The notes: generated by a model not told the origin, from the letters alone. DNA of 64,000 bases from CBDEFX01 sp965237635 (GCA_965237635.1 CBDEFX010000001.1:1736001-1800000); one strand, 5' to 3'. Counted from the first letter of the stretch, positions 1 through 8,875 are shown. Numbers and translations are program-made.

Positions 1-292
1 CCTGGAACGCAGGGTGTCCGTGGCCGGCCGTCCGGTGCATCTGACCGCCACCGAGTACGGGCTGCTGGTCGAGCTTTCCCTCAGCCCCGGACGGGTGGCG
101 ACCCACGATCAACTGCTGCGGCGGGTCTGGGGCGGGGGACACTCCGGCGACGCCCGGCTGGTGCGCGGCGTGGTGAAGCGGCTCCGCCGCAAGCTGGGCG
201 ACGACGGCAACAACCCCACCTACATCTTCACCGAGCCTCGCGTCGGCTACCGCATGGCGCAGGAGGAGACGCAGGGACAGGAGGCATCATAG
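1..292 (+). CDS. Response regulator, OmpR/PhoB-type winged-helix DNA-binding domain (5' partial)
   Basis: The reading frame is open from the left edge, so only the C-terminal effector domain is present; the GTG at 14 is internal. The roughly 95 residues match a Trans_Reg_C winged helix: the LTATEYGLL helix, then VATHDQLLRRVWG, then the recognition-helix segment VRGVVKRLRRKLGDD and the closing wing motif with VGYRMA. Proteins of this family bind promoter DNA when a histidine kinase phosphorylates their receiver domain, which here lies outside the window. It reads rightward and ends before a region broken by an IS66 fragment. The family call is firm; the regulon is unknown. Confidence 0.9.
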   Translation, partial: LERRVSVAGRPVHLTATEYGLLVELSLSPGRVATHDQLLRRVWGGGHSGDARLVRGVVKRLRRKLGDDGNNPTYIFTEPRVGYRMAQEETQGQEAS

Positions 293-469
293 ATCGAGGC
301 GCTCGTTGAACCCTTGCGTGCCTCCGCCCTGCCGCCTCGACATGGAAGAGGCCGTCGTACTCCTCGCTCCGGACTTCCCTGCACCAGGTAGCCAGGAATC
401 CTGACTTTCTCTTCCCCGGCGACGGCCTGCGTTGCCTGCCATCTCATTCATAACGAAGAATACCCGGAA

Positions 470-739
470 TTGTTGACCCGAGATGTTAGCGAAGGTATGC
501 GGATTTATTGTAAAGAAATGCTGAGCCGAGCGCACATCGCCGCAGTTACTGCGATACTTAGGAGCAGACATTGGGTGTCCGCCGTTCTCTCGGCATACTC
601 TGAGCGAAATGCGCTCGGGTTTGCCGCTGCATTTAGAGCCCTCATGGAGTCCGCAGCAGACACGAGCGACGGCCTTCGTTCCACTCCGCCCACCCTAGCG
701 CATCTTCACCCTAAAATATCCAAAGCCGTAATTGATTAG
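470..739 (+). pseudogene. Unidentified ORF truncated by an IS66-type end
   Basis: The frame is open from about 392, after a TAG at 389, but has no convincing start; TTG 470 is the first candidate. It encodes a helical segment (CKEMLSRAHIAAV, then FRALMESAAD) that looks protein-like. The last codons and the TAG at 737-739 come from the inverted repeat of the IS66 fragment beginning at 728, so the 3' end was cut off by that insertion. I do not recognise the family. It is probably a remnant with no function. Confidence 0.4.
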
Positions 740-1447
740 CGGGATTGTGTATAGGGGGGTTGCGCAGAGCTGTGCAGGTTCTTATACTTCGGCTATGTGC
801 AAGACGGATTCTGAACACGACGAAGTGATGGCGCTGGTGACGCGACTTCAAGAGCAGGTTGCCGAGTTGACGGCGGCCAACGAACAGTTGCAGAGGCAGC
901 TCGTCGAGGCCCAACGTGGCGGCAGGCGACAGGCGGCGCCGTTCTCCAAGGGCAAGCGCAGCGACAAGCCCAAGCGTCCTGGCCGCAAGCCGGGTACGGG
1001 GATGTTCAGCTTCCGCAAGCCGCCGTCCGCCGAAGAGGTCACCGAGCCGGTTGTGGATGTGCCAGTATCGTGGGACGTCTGCCCTGGATGTGGAGGCAGC
1101 CTTGCGGATGAGGGTGTGAGTGTAGCGTACGTAACCGACATACCTCCTATTAGGCGTCCGCAGGTGAGAGCGTACCGAGTGCAGGTATGCCGGTGCCGGT
1201 CGTGCGGCAAGCAGGTTCGAGGTCGGCATCCCGATATAGCGCAGGACCAGCATGGGGCGAGCGCGCACCGTCTGGGGGAACGAGTGAAGGCCGCGGCCCA
1301 TGTACTGCACTACGGGGTGGGCATCCCGGTACGGCGGGTTCCCGATGTTCTCGGAGCGTCGACAGCTCACCCCCGCCCCGCCGGTCCATTATTACTCCGC
1401 CCTTTACAAAGTCTCCCGTAAAGCAGGCCAGCGAACAGGTATCCAGA
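728..1447 (+). mobile_element. IS66-family element, left-end fragment
   Basis: The left end starts with GTAATTGATTAGCGG at 728-742. IS66 ends typically start GTAA, and the same 15 bases occur as both ends of the 78-bp element at 29465-29542. The transposase follows but loses similarity near 1357, and no right inverted repeat is visible before the methyltransferase gene that ends at 1448. The right boundary is therefore uncertain. Confidence 0.65.
795..1421 (+). pseudogene. IS66 transposase, N-terminal part only
   Basis: Starting at ATG 795, the protein has a leucine-rich coiled coil (VTRLQEQVAELTAANEQL), a basic linker typical of IS66 (PFSKGKRSDKPKRPGRKPG) and a zinc-binding segment (CPGCGGSL, then CRCRSCGKQ). 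The next IS66 signature, AAHVLHYGVGIPVRRV, is present. The sequence then departs from the family after about residue 188 (around 1357), before the DDE catalytic domain. Without the DDE core it cannot be an active transposase. An in-frame upstream start at 732 is less likely. Confidence 0.8.
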
Positions 1448-2674
1448 TCAACCCTTGTTCATCCGTGTTGGTTTGGTTCGCATCAAGAGCACTAGCTCCT
1501 CAGCCTCCGACCGCGCTGAACGGTTGGTATTATTCCCGCCGAGAGTACTAAATCGACCAATGACCCGTTGTTCCTCGACGTTGAAAAAACGGCTCGAAAT
1601 CTCAGTCACAATGTCTCCAGACAAACCGTTGCTCGACGGGCCAGCTGGGAAGGTGAAGATCACTGTGGCCCGCGCCCGCGAGAGATTCTCTAGTAGGGTA
1701 CAAAGAGCCTGTATCGACTGACTTGGCCGGGAAAACGATGACTGGGGCCTGGACTTTATGGGAGGGTATCTGCCCGTCCCCATGACGGGCGAAGCTCTAC
1801 CCCTCGCGATGGTCTCAAGAACGTGATAGAACCGACTGTATTGAACCCCTGAGTAAGGCGGATCGACAATGACCAGGTCGGACGATGAGAGAATGGATGC
1901 TACGGATACAGCGTCGCCTACAGCCGCCTCTCCCGCAACATTCGCTCGCCGTGGACAGATCTGCCTTAGAGCCCTACGTCCCACCACCAGCGGATCCTTC
2001 GCCCAGGCTTCCACTATGTATCGAGCTGCTCCTCGCGTGGGTTGAAATGGCTGAGCCGTATGGCCGGGCGAAGCTGCACAGAGGCTCCCGCTTGCAATTG
2101 TCGCTGCAAGGCAGACGGTGCGTACCGGCTCCTGCTCCGGAAGCGCTTCAAGCATCGCGTCAATGGTCGCTGCTTGAGAGGGGCTGAAGTAGTGGCCTCC
2201 GTAGGATGTCCAGATGGGGCCGGAATCAGCAACCTGACTACATAGGTCCCTTGACGCTTTAACAAACTGGGCTATGTTGCTGTGACCAGTCTTAGCACCC
2301 TGTGCGGCACGCCATGTCTCCGAGTCTTCACGCAGACGAAGCACGGCACTGAACCACTCATCTGTTACTGCGACTGGGTCGAGTGGTTTGGTACGCCCCA
2401 CTACCGCTCCCGCCAAGACAACTGCGTATTGCTGCAGATCGGTTGCAAATACGGGCAGTTCAATGTTCTCGGCTGCAAACCAGGAAATAGAAGAGCCACC
2501 GCAGAACAAATCCACAATCCGGCCAGCTCGTCGAGCTTCTTCTATGATCAACTCTCCGAGGCCACTAGCCAGCAGAGCATTCTTTGAGCCCATATACTTT
2601 ACAAACCGAGGCCCCAAAGCGCTATCCTTTCGCACTCTCCAAGAATGGTCAATCCTCTCGACCTTGTTGCCCAT
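1448..2674 (-). CDS. D12-class adenine-specific DNA methyltransferase
   Basis: This 408-residue protein has the D12 (MethyltransfD12) layout: KYMGSK at residues 26-31, the SAM-binding motif DLFCGG at 55-60, and the catalytic DPPYSG at 271-276. D12 enzymes transfer a methyl group from SAM to N6 of adenine at a specific DNA site, protecting DNA or marking it. It is the last gene of a leftward run, and its start (ATG 2674) lies 76 bp inside the end of the upstream unknown gene, which implies translational coupling. The spacing between motifs is longer than in Dam-like enzymes, so its specificity may be unusual. It could be a second modification enzyme beside the SPPY methyltransferase, or part of a separate three-gene defence cassette. 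Confidence 0.85.
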   Translation of the reverse strand: MGNKVERIDHSWRVRKDSALGPRFVKYMGSKNALLASGLGELIIEEARRAGRIVDLFCGGSSISWFAAENIELPVFATDLQQYAVVLAGAVVGRTKPLDPVAVTDEWFSAVLRLREDSETWRAAQGAKTGHSNIAQFVKASRDLCSQVADSGPIWTSYGGHYFSPSQAATIDAMLEALPEQEPVRTVCLAATIASGSLCAASPGHTAQPFQPTRGAARYIVEAWAKDPLVVGRRALRQICPRRANVAGEAAVGDAVSVASILSSSDLVIVDPPYSGVQYSRFYHVLETIARGRASPVMGTGRYPPIKSRPQSSFSRPSQSIQALCTLLENLSRARATVIFTFPAGPSSNGLSGDIVTEISSRFFNVEEQRVIGRFSTLGGNNTNRSARSEAEELVLLMRTKPTRMNKG

Positions 2675-3972
2675 GTCTCTTGGGAACTCGGTTCAGCCCC
2701 AGCTATCCAGTCGTCAACCTGCCCCAATACAGTCTCAACGTCTGCCCATAAGTCGAGCAGGTCTTCTGGAGGGTCATCCGGATGCCATATTCCACGTCCG
2801 GTTCCCACGGACTGAATCCAGAACTCCAGGTCTTCTCTCTCTATCCCTGCATCTGATAAGAGAGTTGCAGATGCACCAGTCGCCAACCTGAGGAGCATCG
2901 TTGCTCTGGATATCACTTCCACTACGTGACTCGCATCGCCTACCTTGGCTTTACCATTGGCCTTTCGTATTACCGCTGGCTCTTCAAATCCGGAGAAGTC
3001 AGTCAGGAAATCCCGCCACAATGACTTTGCCGAGTCATTCATTCCCATGTTGCTTAGAAGGGTCTCCACCTCGTCTCCGAATCCGGTGCGCCCAGTCATT
3101 GACGACTGTATTTGTCCTGAGACGCCAAAGTATCCCCGAGATAGGATGATCCGGAGCAAGTATTTGTCGAGTTCCGCAAATCGTGCCTCTGAAGTGGGTT
3201 CCAGCGGTAGCCAGATATCGGAGATAGCCTGGTAGTCATCGGCAGTGGTCCTAGGCTTCCAGCTGTTGATCGTGTTCGGCCAGTAGCTAGCAGCGTTTCG
3301 GGCATCCCGATCACCGAAGTACCTATAGATGTCAATGCCCCATAGCTGCAGCCACTCACTGCCGAGCCCTTCAAGCGTGAAGCGCGCTTTGTTCATTGCC
3401 TCAATCCAGATGTCGAGTGATTGTCCACCTGGTCTGATCACTTTACGAAGTAGCTCAACAGCCCTTGGTCCCTGTGCCCACCACTGAAACGCTAGCCAAG
3501 TCCACTGGTGGTTCCCGACTCGCTCTCCGTCTTCGTCCACGGGCTTGACGACATTGCAGCGGCCTTCCGAGTCAATGACGCAATGTGGGTAACTGAAGAC
3601 GCCAATGCCCTGGGCAGCCAAGATTGCGAGAGCGGCCCTCAGTTCAGCGTAGTAGGCTAGGTGGACGGCGATGTAAGGGTCTCCTCTCGATAGACAATGA
3701 ATTGATCGGCCAAGAAAACTCCATCCATCCATCGAGTGTACCGGCGCTGATATCCCAATGTACTCTGAAAGCCGGTCGCTATTGATTCTGTCGTTTGACA
3801 GGTCATCTCTCAGGCGATTGTTTCCACCACGCCGCCCTCGACGCCTGTATGGGTGAGACGTGGACAACCAATGGTCATGGGACATCCCATCGGCGACCCT
3901 ACTCATTGTCAGCGCCACGCCCTTGGCTGAGGACGACTCTAAGTGTGCTAAAGAATCCGCGTCGATCTCCAC
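2599..3972 (-). CDS. Unknown 457-residue protein, middle gene of the DGQHR/D12 cassette
   Basis: The start is GTG 3972, five bases after the stop of the DGQHR gene; a later in-frame ATG exists at residue 23. I recognise no family. The protein is soluble, rich in Trp and acidic residues, with no signal peptide or membrane segment. It has mostly helical stretches (HLAYYAELRAALAILAAQG, EFWIQSVGTG). It overlaps the D12 methyltransferase by 76 bp. The tight packing with a DGQHR protein and a DNA methyltransferase suggests a role in DNA modification or phage defence, possibly as an effector or target-recognition partner, but this rests only on position. Confidence 0.75.
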   Translation of the reverse strand: MEIDADSLAHLESSSAKGVALTMSRVADGMSHDHWLSTSHPYRRRGRRGGNNRLRDDLSNDRINSDRLSEYIGISAPVHSMDGWSFLGRSIHCLSRGDPYIAVHLAYYAELRAALAILAAQGIGVFSYPHCVIDSEGRCNVVKPVDEDGERVGNHQWTWLAFQWWAQGPRAVELLRKVIRPGGQSLDIWIEAMNKARFTLEGLGSEWLQLWGIDIYRYFGDRDARNAASYWPNTINSWKPRTTADDYQAISDIWLPLEPTSEARFAELDKYLLRIILSRGYFGVSGQIQSSMTGRTGFGDEVETLLSNMGMNDSAKSLWRDFLTDFSGFEEPAVIRKANGKAKVGDASHVVEVISRATMLLRLATGASATLLSDAGIEREDLEFWIQSVGTGRGIWHPDDPPEDLLDLWADVETVLGQVDDWIAGAEPSSQETWATRSRGLTILGECERIALWGLGL

Positions 3973-3977
3973 TATTG

Positions 3978-5513
3978 CTAGGCTTCCTCATACCCCATCA
4001 GGTCGTAGACTTCCTCAGCGGCCTCTGCAACCCTGCCAGCCCTGTTGAGGAGGTGACCGAGTAACTGTCTCCGAAGTTCCCGATATCCAGTGCCGCCACG
4101 ATACGTGGCCTTAAGGACGCGCTCCTCCTCGGAAAGTTCAGGAGCAGCAGATGTTCGCCAGTCGAATTCTGCTAGCCCCGAGCTCAGTTCGTCTAGGAAG
4201 TCTGCAACGGGATGTTGGAGAAGCTCCTCTAGTGCATGATTGACGGCATCTTGATCATCTGCTCCCGATGAGGTGAATGAGAACCAGTCCTCTAGCGCCA
4301 ACTCCTCCGCAAGGACGTAGCAGAGATCATTGGTGACGAAGAGTAAACCTCTCACCCCCTGATCGGTGTTCAAGAGGCTGTTCGCTCCGTAGAAGGCTGG
4401 GTCTTCCTCTTCCGAATCTCCGGCTTCTTCTCGAAGGATTTCGGCCCAGTCGTAATCGGACTCTGCAACCGCATCTCGCACCTTCTGTCCCATCAGGATG
4501 AGGAAGGCAGCCTGTTGAGCACCATTCCAGCACAGAACCTCCTGGCCGGGCCGCCCACCGAAGAGCCCACCGACTTTAGTTCCGTGCGCGGACTTGACGT
4601 AAGTTGCCATCAAGGATCTGATCCAGGCCGCCTGGCGGACCATTCGCTTCAAGCCTCGTTCGCCCAACATGTTGATATGCTTGTACCATGGACTTGATGG
4701 GGTGGCCCACAAGGCTTGGGTCAACTCTTGAGACCTGGCTTCCCTGTATACTTCCGGTCCCTCGAACCGCTCTAACCAGTCTTCGGTCCGCAGAAGCGGG
4801 TAGAGGTCGAATGCGAGGCTCGCATTGATCCTCTTGGGCTTGATATTGATGGTATAGAAGAGGTAGGCCTGCCAGCTCAAGTCTAGTGCGTGGAACGCGA
4901 CCACCGGCAGTTGGTAATCTGATGGCTGGCCGTTGTTTTCAAAAGCCCATAGTCGGTGCTGGCCATCGATCACCTCAATAGGGTGCTGGCGCTTTGGCAC
5001 CCACTCACTTCCGGTGAAGGAACGAGGCAGTCGAAGGCTGACTGAGCCTTGTCCCGTGTCCTCGACAAGCACGAAGTCGTCATCATCCACATCCACTCCA
5101 TGGACGCCGGAGCCGTTCGCATCTTTGTCAAGGATGTTCACTACAATAGAAGTCGGCAGCCATCCTGGCTTCTTGAGGTCGTCATATTGACCTGAGAGTC
5201 GCCGTGCATCACTTAGGGCAGACCAGGGGAATCCGAATCGGATGAACCTAGCTATCTCGTCCGACCGAGTTTCGTCATGAGCACGTTGAATGCCGGGATC
5301 GAACTGGCCCGCCACCCGTCCTTCCGTACTTCGACGTTGAATCCCTGTCAACGCCTTAAGGTCAGACGCGGACAGGCTGAAGAGGTAGAAATATTCGTTT
5401 GGACGACGACGATGGGCCGCTTCGTCGAATTCGAGGTGGTCCCACTCGGGCAGCCACTGACGGACTTTGAGGCCTTGAACTGTCCGCGGCTTGGCGTTTC
5501 TTGACGAACTCAT
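3978..5513 (-). CDS. DGQHR-domain protein (DndB/ParB-like fold)
   Basis: A 511-residue protein with the signature IDGQHRLWAF, DGQHR at residues 183-187 from the chosen start. The DGQHR domain is known from DndB, which regulates DNA phosphorothioation, and from ParB-like proteins; it binds nucleotide or DNA. The start chosen is ATG 5513, which has GGAGG nine bases upstream; an in-frame TTG at 5552 would add 13 residues. The C-terminal half is acidic and helical with no motif I know. It is flanked by a BglII-like endonuclease gene upstream and an unknown plus D12 methyltransferase gene downstream, all on the same strand. No dndCDE genes are nearby, so this is not a standard Dnd locus. Confidence 0.8.
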   Translation of the reverse strand: MSSSRNAKPRTVQGLKVRQWLPEWDHLEFDEAAHRRRPNEYFYLFSLSASDLKALTGIQRRSTEGRVAGQFDPGIQRAHDETRSDEIARFIRFGFPWSALSDARRLSGQYDDLKKPGWLPTSIVVNILDKDANGSGVHGVDVDDDDFVLVEDTGQGSVSLRLPRSFTGSEWVPKRQHPIEVIDGQHRLWAFENNGQPSDYQLPVVAFHALDLSWQAYLFYTINIKPKRINASLAFDLYPLLRTEDWLERFEGPEVYREARSQELTQALWATPSSPWYKHINMLGERGLKRMVRQAAWIRSLMATYVKSAHGTKVGGLFGGRPGQEVLCWNGAQQAAFLILMGQKVRDAVAESDYDWAEILREEAGDSEEEDPAFYGANSLLNTDQGVRGLLFVTNDLCYVLAEELALEDWFSFTSSGADDQDAVNHALEELLQHPVADFLDELSSGLAEFDWRTSAAPELSEEERVLKATYRGGTGYRELRRQLLGHLLNRAGRVAEAAEEVYDLMGYEEA

Positions 5514-5588
5514 CCTAGGATCCCTCCATCTGTGCAATTTGCGCTTAGCCAAGCCCGCCTGTAGATAGGGCCTTGAAGAAGTCAGCCT

Positions 5589-6233
5589 TCAACCAGGCCC
5601 CGGACGACCGCCCTGCAGCCTTGAACCAGCCTCACCCTCGTATGCCACGCGATTGGGGACCGCTGTACCGAGAGGATCCACGTCTATGCCCAGAACAAGC
5701 ACAGGGAAGTCATCTGAACGCTCTCCCCGCGTCACAAGGTTGGTAACCAGACGTTCGAAATCTCCAACTCCAGAAGACATCAAACGCCTGAGTCTAGAAA
5801 CCTGCACGATCTCAATGCCAATGGCGATCAGCCCTTGACGTTGGTATATCGGCATTTTTGCTAGCACGTCGTACTCAAGGAATGCATACTTGGCTAGTTG
5901 ACTCTCCAGGCCAACCCCGTTCTTAATCCCGTCCATGGACATTGGGATGCTGCGGTTCTCACCAGTTGCCGGGAAGTGCCTCCTTATCGTTCTCTTTCTT
6001 CCTGAGGTATTCCAGCCCCTGAGGTACAGTTGCTTTTGAAGCAGGCAATAATTGATCGCGATGGGGGAGTACAGGAGGTCGCCCTCCCTGCCTCTCTCAC
6101 GAGATGACTTGACTCGGCAAGACTCGCCATCGATAGCTCCAATCGCCGTCTCCACCTCTGCCAGTTCCAATGGGTGGTTGGCACTGAGCAAGTCTTCAGC
6201 ACCCGAGAAAGAAAACCTGTCTACGATTATCAT
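5589..6233 (-). CDS. Type II restriction endonuclease, BglII/BstYI-like
   Basis: The 214-residue protein resembles the BglII endonuclease family. The segment GIKNGVGLESQLAKYAF carries the catalytic set Asp101, Glu110 and Gln112. This is the same D-x8-E-x-Q spacing as BglII Asp84/Glu93/Gln95, where these residues bind the metal. A BglII-type enzyme would cut a six-base palindrome and leave GATC overhangs; the actual site here is unknown. It lies 36 bp downstream of the controller gene and 75 bp upstream of the DGQHR gene, facing away from the SPPY methyltransferase, the usual C-R/M layout. The length is close to BglII (223 residues), so it looks intact. Confidence 0.75.
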   Translation of the reverse strand: MIIVDRFSFSGAEDLLSANHPLELAEVETAIGAIDGESCRVKSSRERGREGDLLYSPIAINYCLLQKQLYLRGWNTSGRKRTIRRHFPATGENRSIPMSMDGIKNGVGLESQLAKYAFLEYDVLAKMPIYQRQGLIAIGIEIVQVSRLRRLMSSGVGDFERLVTNLVTRGERSDDFPVLVLGIDVDPLGTAVPNRVAYEGEAGSRLQGGRPGPG

Positions 6234-6269
6234 TGTGTGTGGGCTTCGGCTAAGTCCCGTCTAGAAGGC

Positions 6270-6515
6270 TTAAGGATGGCGCACACTCTGGTCACCCTGC
6301 TCAAGAAGCCACGCCGCGGGTACTCCTAGAGCATGGGCCAAGGCGACGAGTTCTCTATCGTCAACCTCCCTTATGCGACTCTCTATCTTCGATACGGCCG
6401 CCCGGTCTAGGCCAAACCCCGCAGACTGCAGTCGGGCCGCGAGCTGTGCCTGAGTTAGGCCTTGCTCACGCCTTGCCTGCCTGACGCGTGGTCCGACCAG
6501 GTTACGATTGGTCAT
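6270..6515 (-). CDS. Restriction-modification controller (C) protein, HTH_3
   Basis: An 81-residue protein made almost entirely of a Cro/C1-type helix-turn-helix: LTQAQLAARL, then RAAVSKIESR, then a dimerisation helix LVALAHALGV. This is the size and structure of C proteins, which bind C-boxes as dimers and delay endonuclease expression while methylation builds up. The gene starts at ATG 6515 directly against candidate operator half-sites (6514-6544) and precedes the endonuclease by 36 bp. It probably autoregulates and drives the endonuclease, perhaps together with the three downstream genes. Confidence 0.85.
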   Translation of the reverse strand: MTNRNLVGPRVRQARREQGLTQAQLAARLQSAGFGLDRAAVSKIESRIREVDDRELVALAHALGVPAAWLLEQGDQSVRHP

Positions 6516-6648
6516 CGGGACATATACCGATCTTGCTCCATCGGTAGAACATGATGCCCAATCGTAGTATCATTGTCACCGAGAGTTGCTCCACGGGTGG
6601 AACATCCTGTACAATCATGCGAGTTACATTTCCTATGGGGGAGCATAA
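6514..6648. promoter_or_regulatory. Divergent C/R versus M promoter region with repeated half-sites
   Basis: Alternating half-sites ATCGG (6514), CCGAT (6527) and ATCGG (6540) lie exactly 13 bp apart next to the C start. Two related blocks, TTGCTCCATCGGTAGAACAT (6533) and TTGCTCCACGGGTGGAACAT (6586), lie 53 bp apart. The second overlaps a good sigma70-like promoter toward the methyltransferase: TTGCTC 6586-6591, an 18-bp spacer, and TACAAT 6610-6615. This suggests C-box operators controlling both directions. The ribosome binding site GGGGGAG (6637-6643) supports GTG 6649. Confidence 0.6.
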
Positions 6649-7737
6649 GTGGGGATAGGACGTATGTCTCATTCAACAGCAGAGCCAATCCAGATTGTAG
6701 ACCGCTGGGAGGTCGATGCGGACGTAGCGCTGTATTGGGGGGACACCCTTGAGTTGCTTAGTCAGATGCCAGCCGAGGTTGCTCAACTGGTCATAACCTC
6801 GCCTCCATACAACTTGGACAAACCGTACGAGCGGGATCGCAAGCTAAGTCTTGAGGAGTACCTCGCCGACCAGCAGGAAGTGATCGATGAGTGTGTGCGT
6901 ATCCTCCGTCCTGGGGGAAGCATTTGCTGGCAAGTCGGTAATCATGTAGGAAAGGGTGAGATATATCCACTCGATATACTTCTCTACCCACTCTTCAAAC
7001 GGCACGAGGACCTAAAGCTACGTAACAGAGTAGTATGGCACTTTGAACATGGGATGCATTGCACCAAGAGGCTATCCGGCAGACACGAGACTATCCTGTG
7101 GTTTACGAAAGGTGCCGACTATACGTTTAATCTTGATCCACTCAGAGTGCCCCAGAAGTATCCAGGTAAGAAGCACTACAGTGGTACTAAGGCTGGAACG
7201 TACTCGGGGAACCCGAAGGGAAAGAACCCGGGGGATGTCTGGATTTTCCCCAACGTCAAGGCGAATCACGTAGAGAAGACGGTACATCCGTGCCAGTTCC
7301 CGGTTGAGCTTGTGGAGAGATTTGTACTGTCGGTAACCGCTCCGGGCGACATTGTGTTTGATCCGTTTATGGGAGTTGGCTCCGCAGCAGTAGCCGCCGT
7401 GATGCATGGTCGCCGAGCTGTAGGTGCAGACATTGTGTCAGAGTACGTGCAAATAGCGAGGGAACGTGTAGTGCTAGCTTCAACCGGTAGCCTCAAGACA
7501 CGACCAATGGGACGAGAGGTACATCGTCCCAATCCTAATTCGCCCCTTGCTAGGAGAGAGGACCAGAATCAAGACTTACCGCGTAGAACCTATGGTACAA
7601 GGAGTCCGGCACAGGGCCTCCTTATCGCGAAGAGAGTGCTCGAAAGTGGTGATCGCCAAGAGGACTCAGATCAGCCACAGTCCATTGACGCTAGACCCAG
7701 GCAGTCAAGATTGCCCGACGAGATTCCGCCAAGATGA
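6649..7737 (+). CDS. DNA methyltransferase, SPPY (N4-cytosine/N6-adenine) type, of the BglII-like system
   Basis: Motif IV (TSPPYNL, residues 50-56) precedes motif I (DPFMGVGS, 238-245), which is the beta-class order. SPPY is typical of N4-cytosine methylases, as in the BamHI and BglII systems. It would methylate the site cut by the adjacent endonuclease. GTG 6649 has a strong GGGGGAG Shine-Dalgarno five bases upstream; ATG 6664 is an alternative. The last 80 or so residues (from about 283) are Arg/Pro/Gln-rich with no motif, and could be an extension or the result of a frameshift after the catalytic core. It is transcribed divergently from the C and R genes. Confidence 0.85.
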   Translation: MGIGRMSHSTAEPIQIVDRWEVDADVALYWGDTLELLSQMPAEVAQLVITSPPYNLDKPYERDRKLSLEEYLADQQEVIDECVRILRPGGSICWQVGNHVGKGEIYPLDILLYPLFKRHEDLKLRNRVVWHFEHGMHCTKRLSGRHETILWFTKGADYTFNLDPLRVPQKYPGKKHYSGTKAGTYSGNPKGKNPGDVWIFPNVKANHVEKTVHPCQFPVELVERFVLSVTAPGDIVFDPFMGVGSAAVAAVMHGRRAVGADIVSEYVQIARERVVLASTGSLKTRPMGREVHRPNPNSPLARREDQNQDLPRRTYGTRSPAQGLLIAKRVLESGDRQEDSDQPQSIDARPRQSRLPDEIPPR

Positions 7738-7854
7738 GGTCATAATACAAGTCGTCGTCGAGAATTCTATCGTGAAATCATGCTGTCTCTAGTAGGTTCA
7801 AAAAGGTGTCGGATAAAACGGCCCTAAAACGAACCAGTGGGAAGGGAAATCCCA

Positions 7855-8525
7855 ATGGGTGAAAGCTTAGGATTCTCTGTACGAATCTTCATCCCTACTG
7901 GGGAGCCTGAGGGCCTACGCGTAATCGAGAAGTCCAACTGGACGGGCCAAGGCCTTTTCTTCCCCCGTGCAATCTATCCCGAAGTACGTGGTCGGGAGGA
8001 GCTTAGACGCACTGGCATCTATGTCCTTTGGAGCCCGAACGGTTTGGAGCAGTTGCCGCGCGCATTATGTTGGCGAAGGGGATGCGTTGCTCGGCCGACT
8101 TGACAGTCACGAGAAGAATATAAGAACTTCTGGACGCACGCCGTGGCATTTACCAGCAAGGATCAGAACCTGAACAAGGCGCACATCCAATATCTTGAAT
8201 CCCGGTTCTCAAGGCCAAAAACATTCGCGCTCATGGCTACGAGGATGCGGGAGGGTTCGTCGTGCAATCCGGCTCGCAAGCGGTCAAGGACGAGGTCCCT
8301 TCAATACACGCCTACCTCTCCGATCTGCGCAGGACCCTACTCTGGAACGGCCTTCTGGAAGACAACGGCCCTGTATACCGGCTGATCCAAGATTATGCAT
8401 TCAGTTCGCCCTCCACTGCATCCGGGAGTCCTCCTGGGCAGGTCAAGCAACGGACAGGTCAACTGGAAGGATGGCAACGGGCGTTCGCTGAAGGAGGTCC
8501 GAGAGGCAGCCGTGGAATCACCATG
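7855..8525 (+). pseudogene. GIY-YIG nuclease / DUF4357 protein, multiply frameshifted
   Basis: Pieces of one protein appear in different frames. FSVRIFIPTGEPEGLRVIEK and the GIYVLW motif are in the frame starting at ATG 7855. YVGEGDALLGRLDSHEKN follows in a second frame near 8065. FTSKDQNLNKAHIQYLESR is near 8150, IHAYLSDLRRTLLWNGLL near 8300, and a DUF4357-like tail (FSSPSTASG, then NWKDGNGRSLKEVREAAVE) near 8400-8520. At least three frame changes are needed to join them. GIY-YIG plus DUF4357 proteins are predicted nucleases often found in defence islands, which fits the neighbouring restriction genes. This copy is dead unless the sequence contains errors. Confidence 0.75.
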
Positions 8526-8875
8526 ACTACGCTTACGGGGAAAAACTCTAAGACTTGGGCATGGAGTCTCACGCTGGATGTGAGATGCCGGAGGCCGATG
8601 GGCACATAGAGGAAGAGGTGTGAGGGGAGTGACCCGTGAGGGCTGGGCCAATGGCCACCATGGTACTTCTTCTGTTCCTCTGCCGGCCTCTCCAGGACGG
8701 CCAAGGCCAGGGGGTGGATAGGCTTGCTGTCCCATCCTCATCTTGGAGTTGGTTCTGCTTACAGTTACCCCTACCCCACCTGAGAAGACTTGAACCCGTA
8801 GAGCCTTCGTCAGACCTGTTCTTCGATCGGCTAACGATGGGACATCTGTAGCTTCCGCAGCCTGTTGCCACCTAT
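8526..8875. other. Intergenic stretch without a recognisable gene
   Basis: No coding potential or repeat that I can support. It is the junction between the defence island and mobile-element copy A, whose helicase gene runs out at 8876 without its normal C-terminus. Confidence 0.5.

Noticed and set aside
3978..5552. A complete Dnd/phosphorothioation locus around the DGQHR protein
   Set aside because: No dndC, dndD, dndE or dptFGH-like genes next to it. The neighbours are an R-M system, an unknown gene and a D12 methyltransferase.
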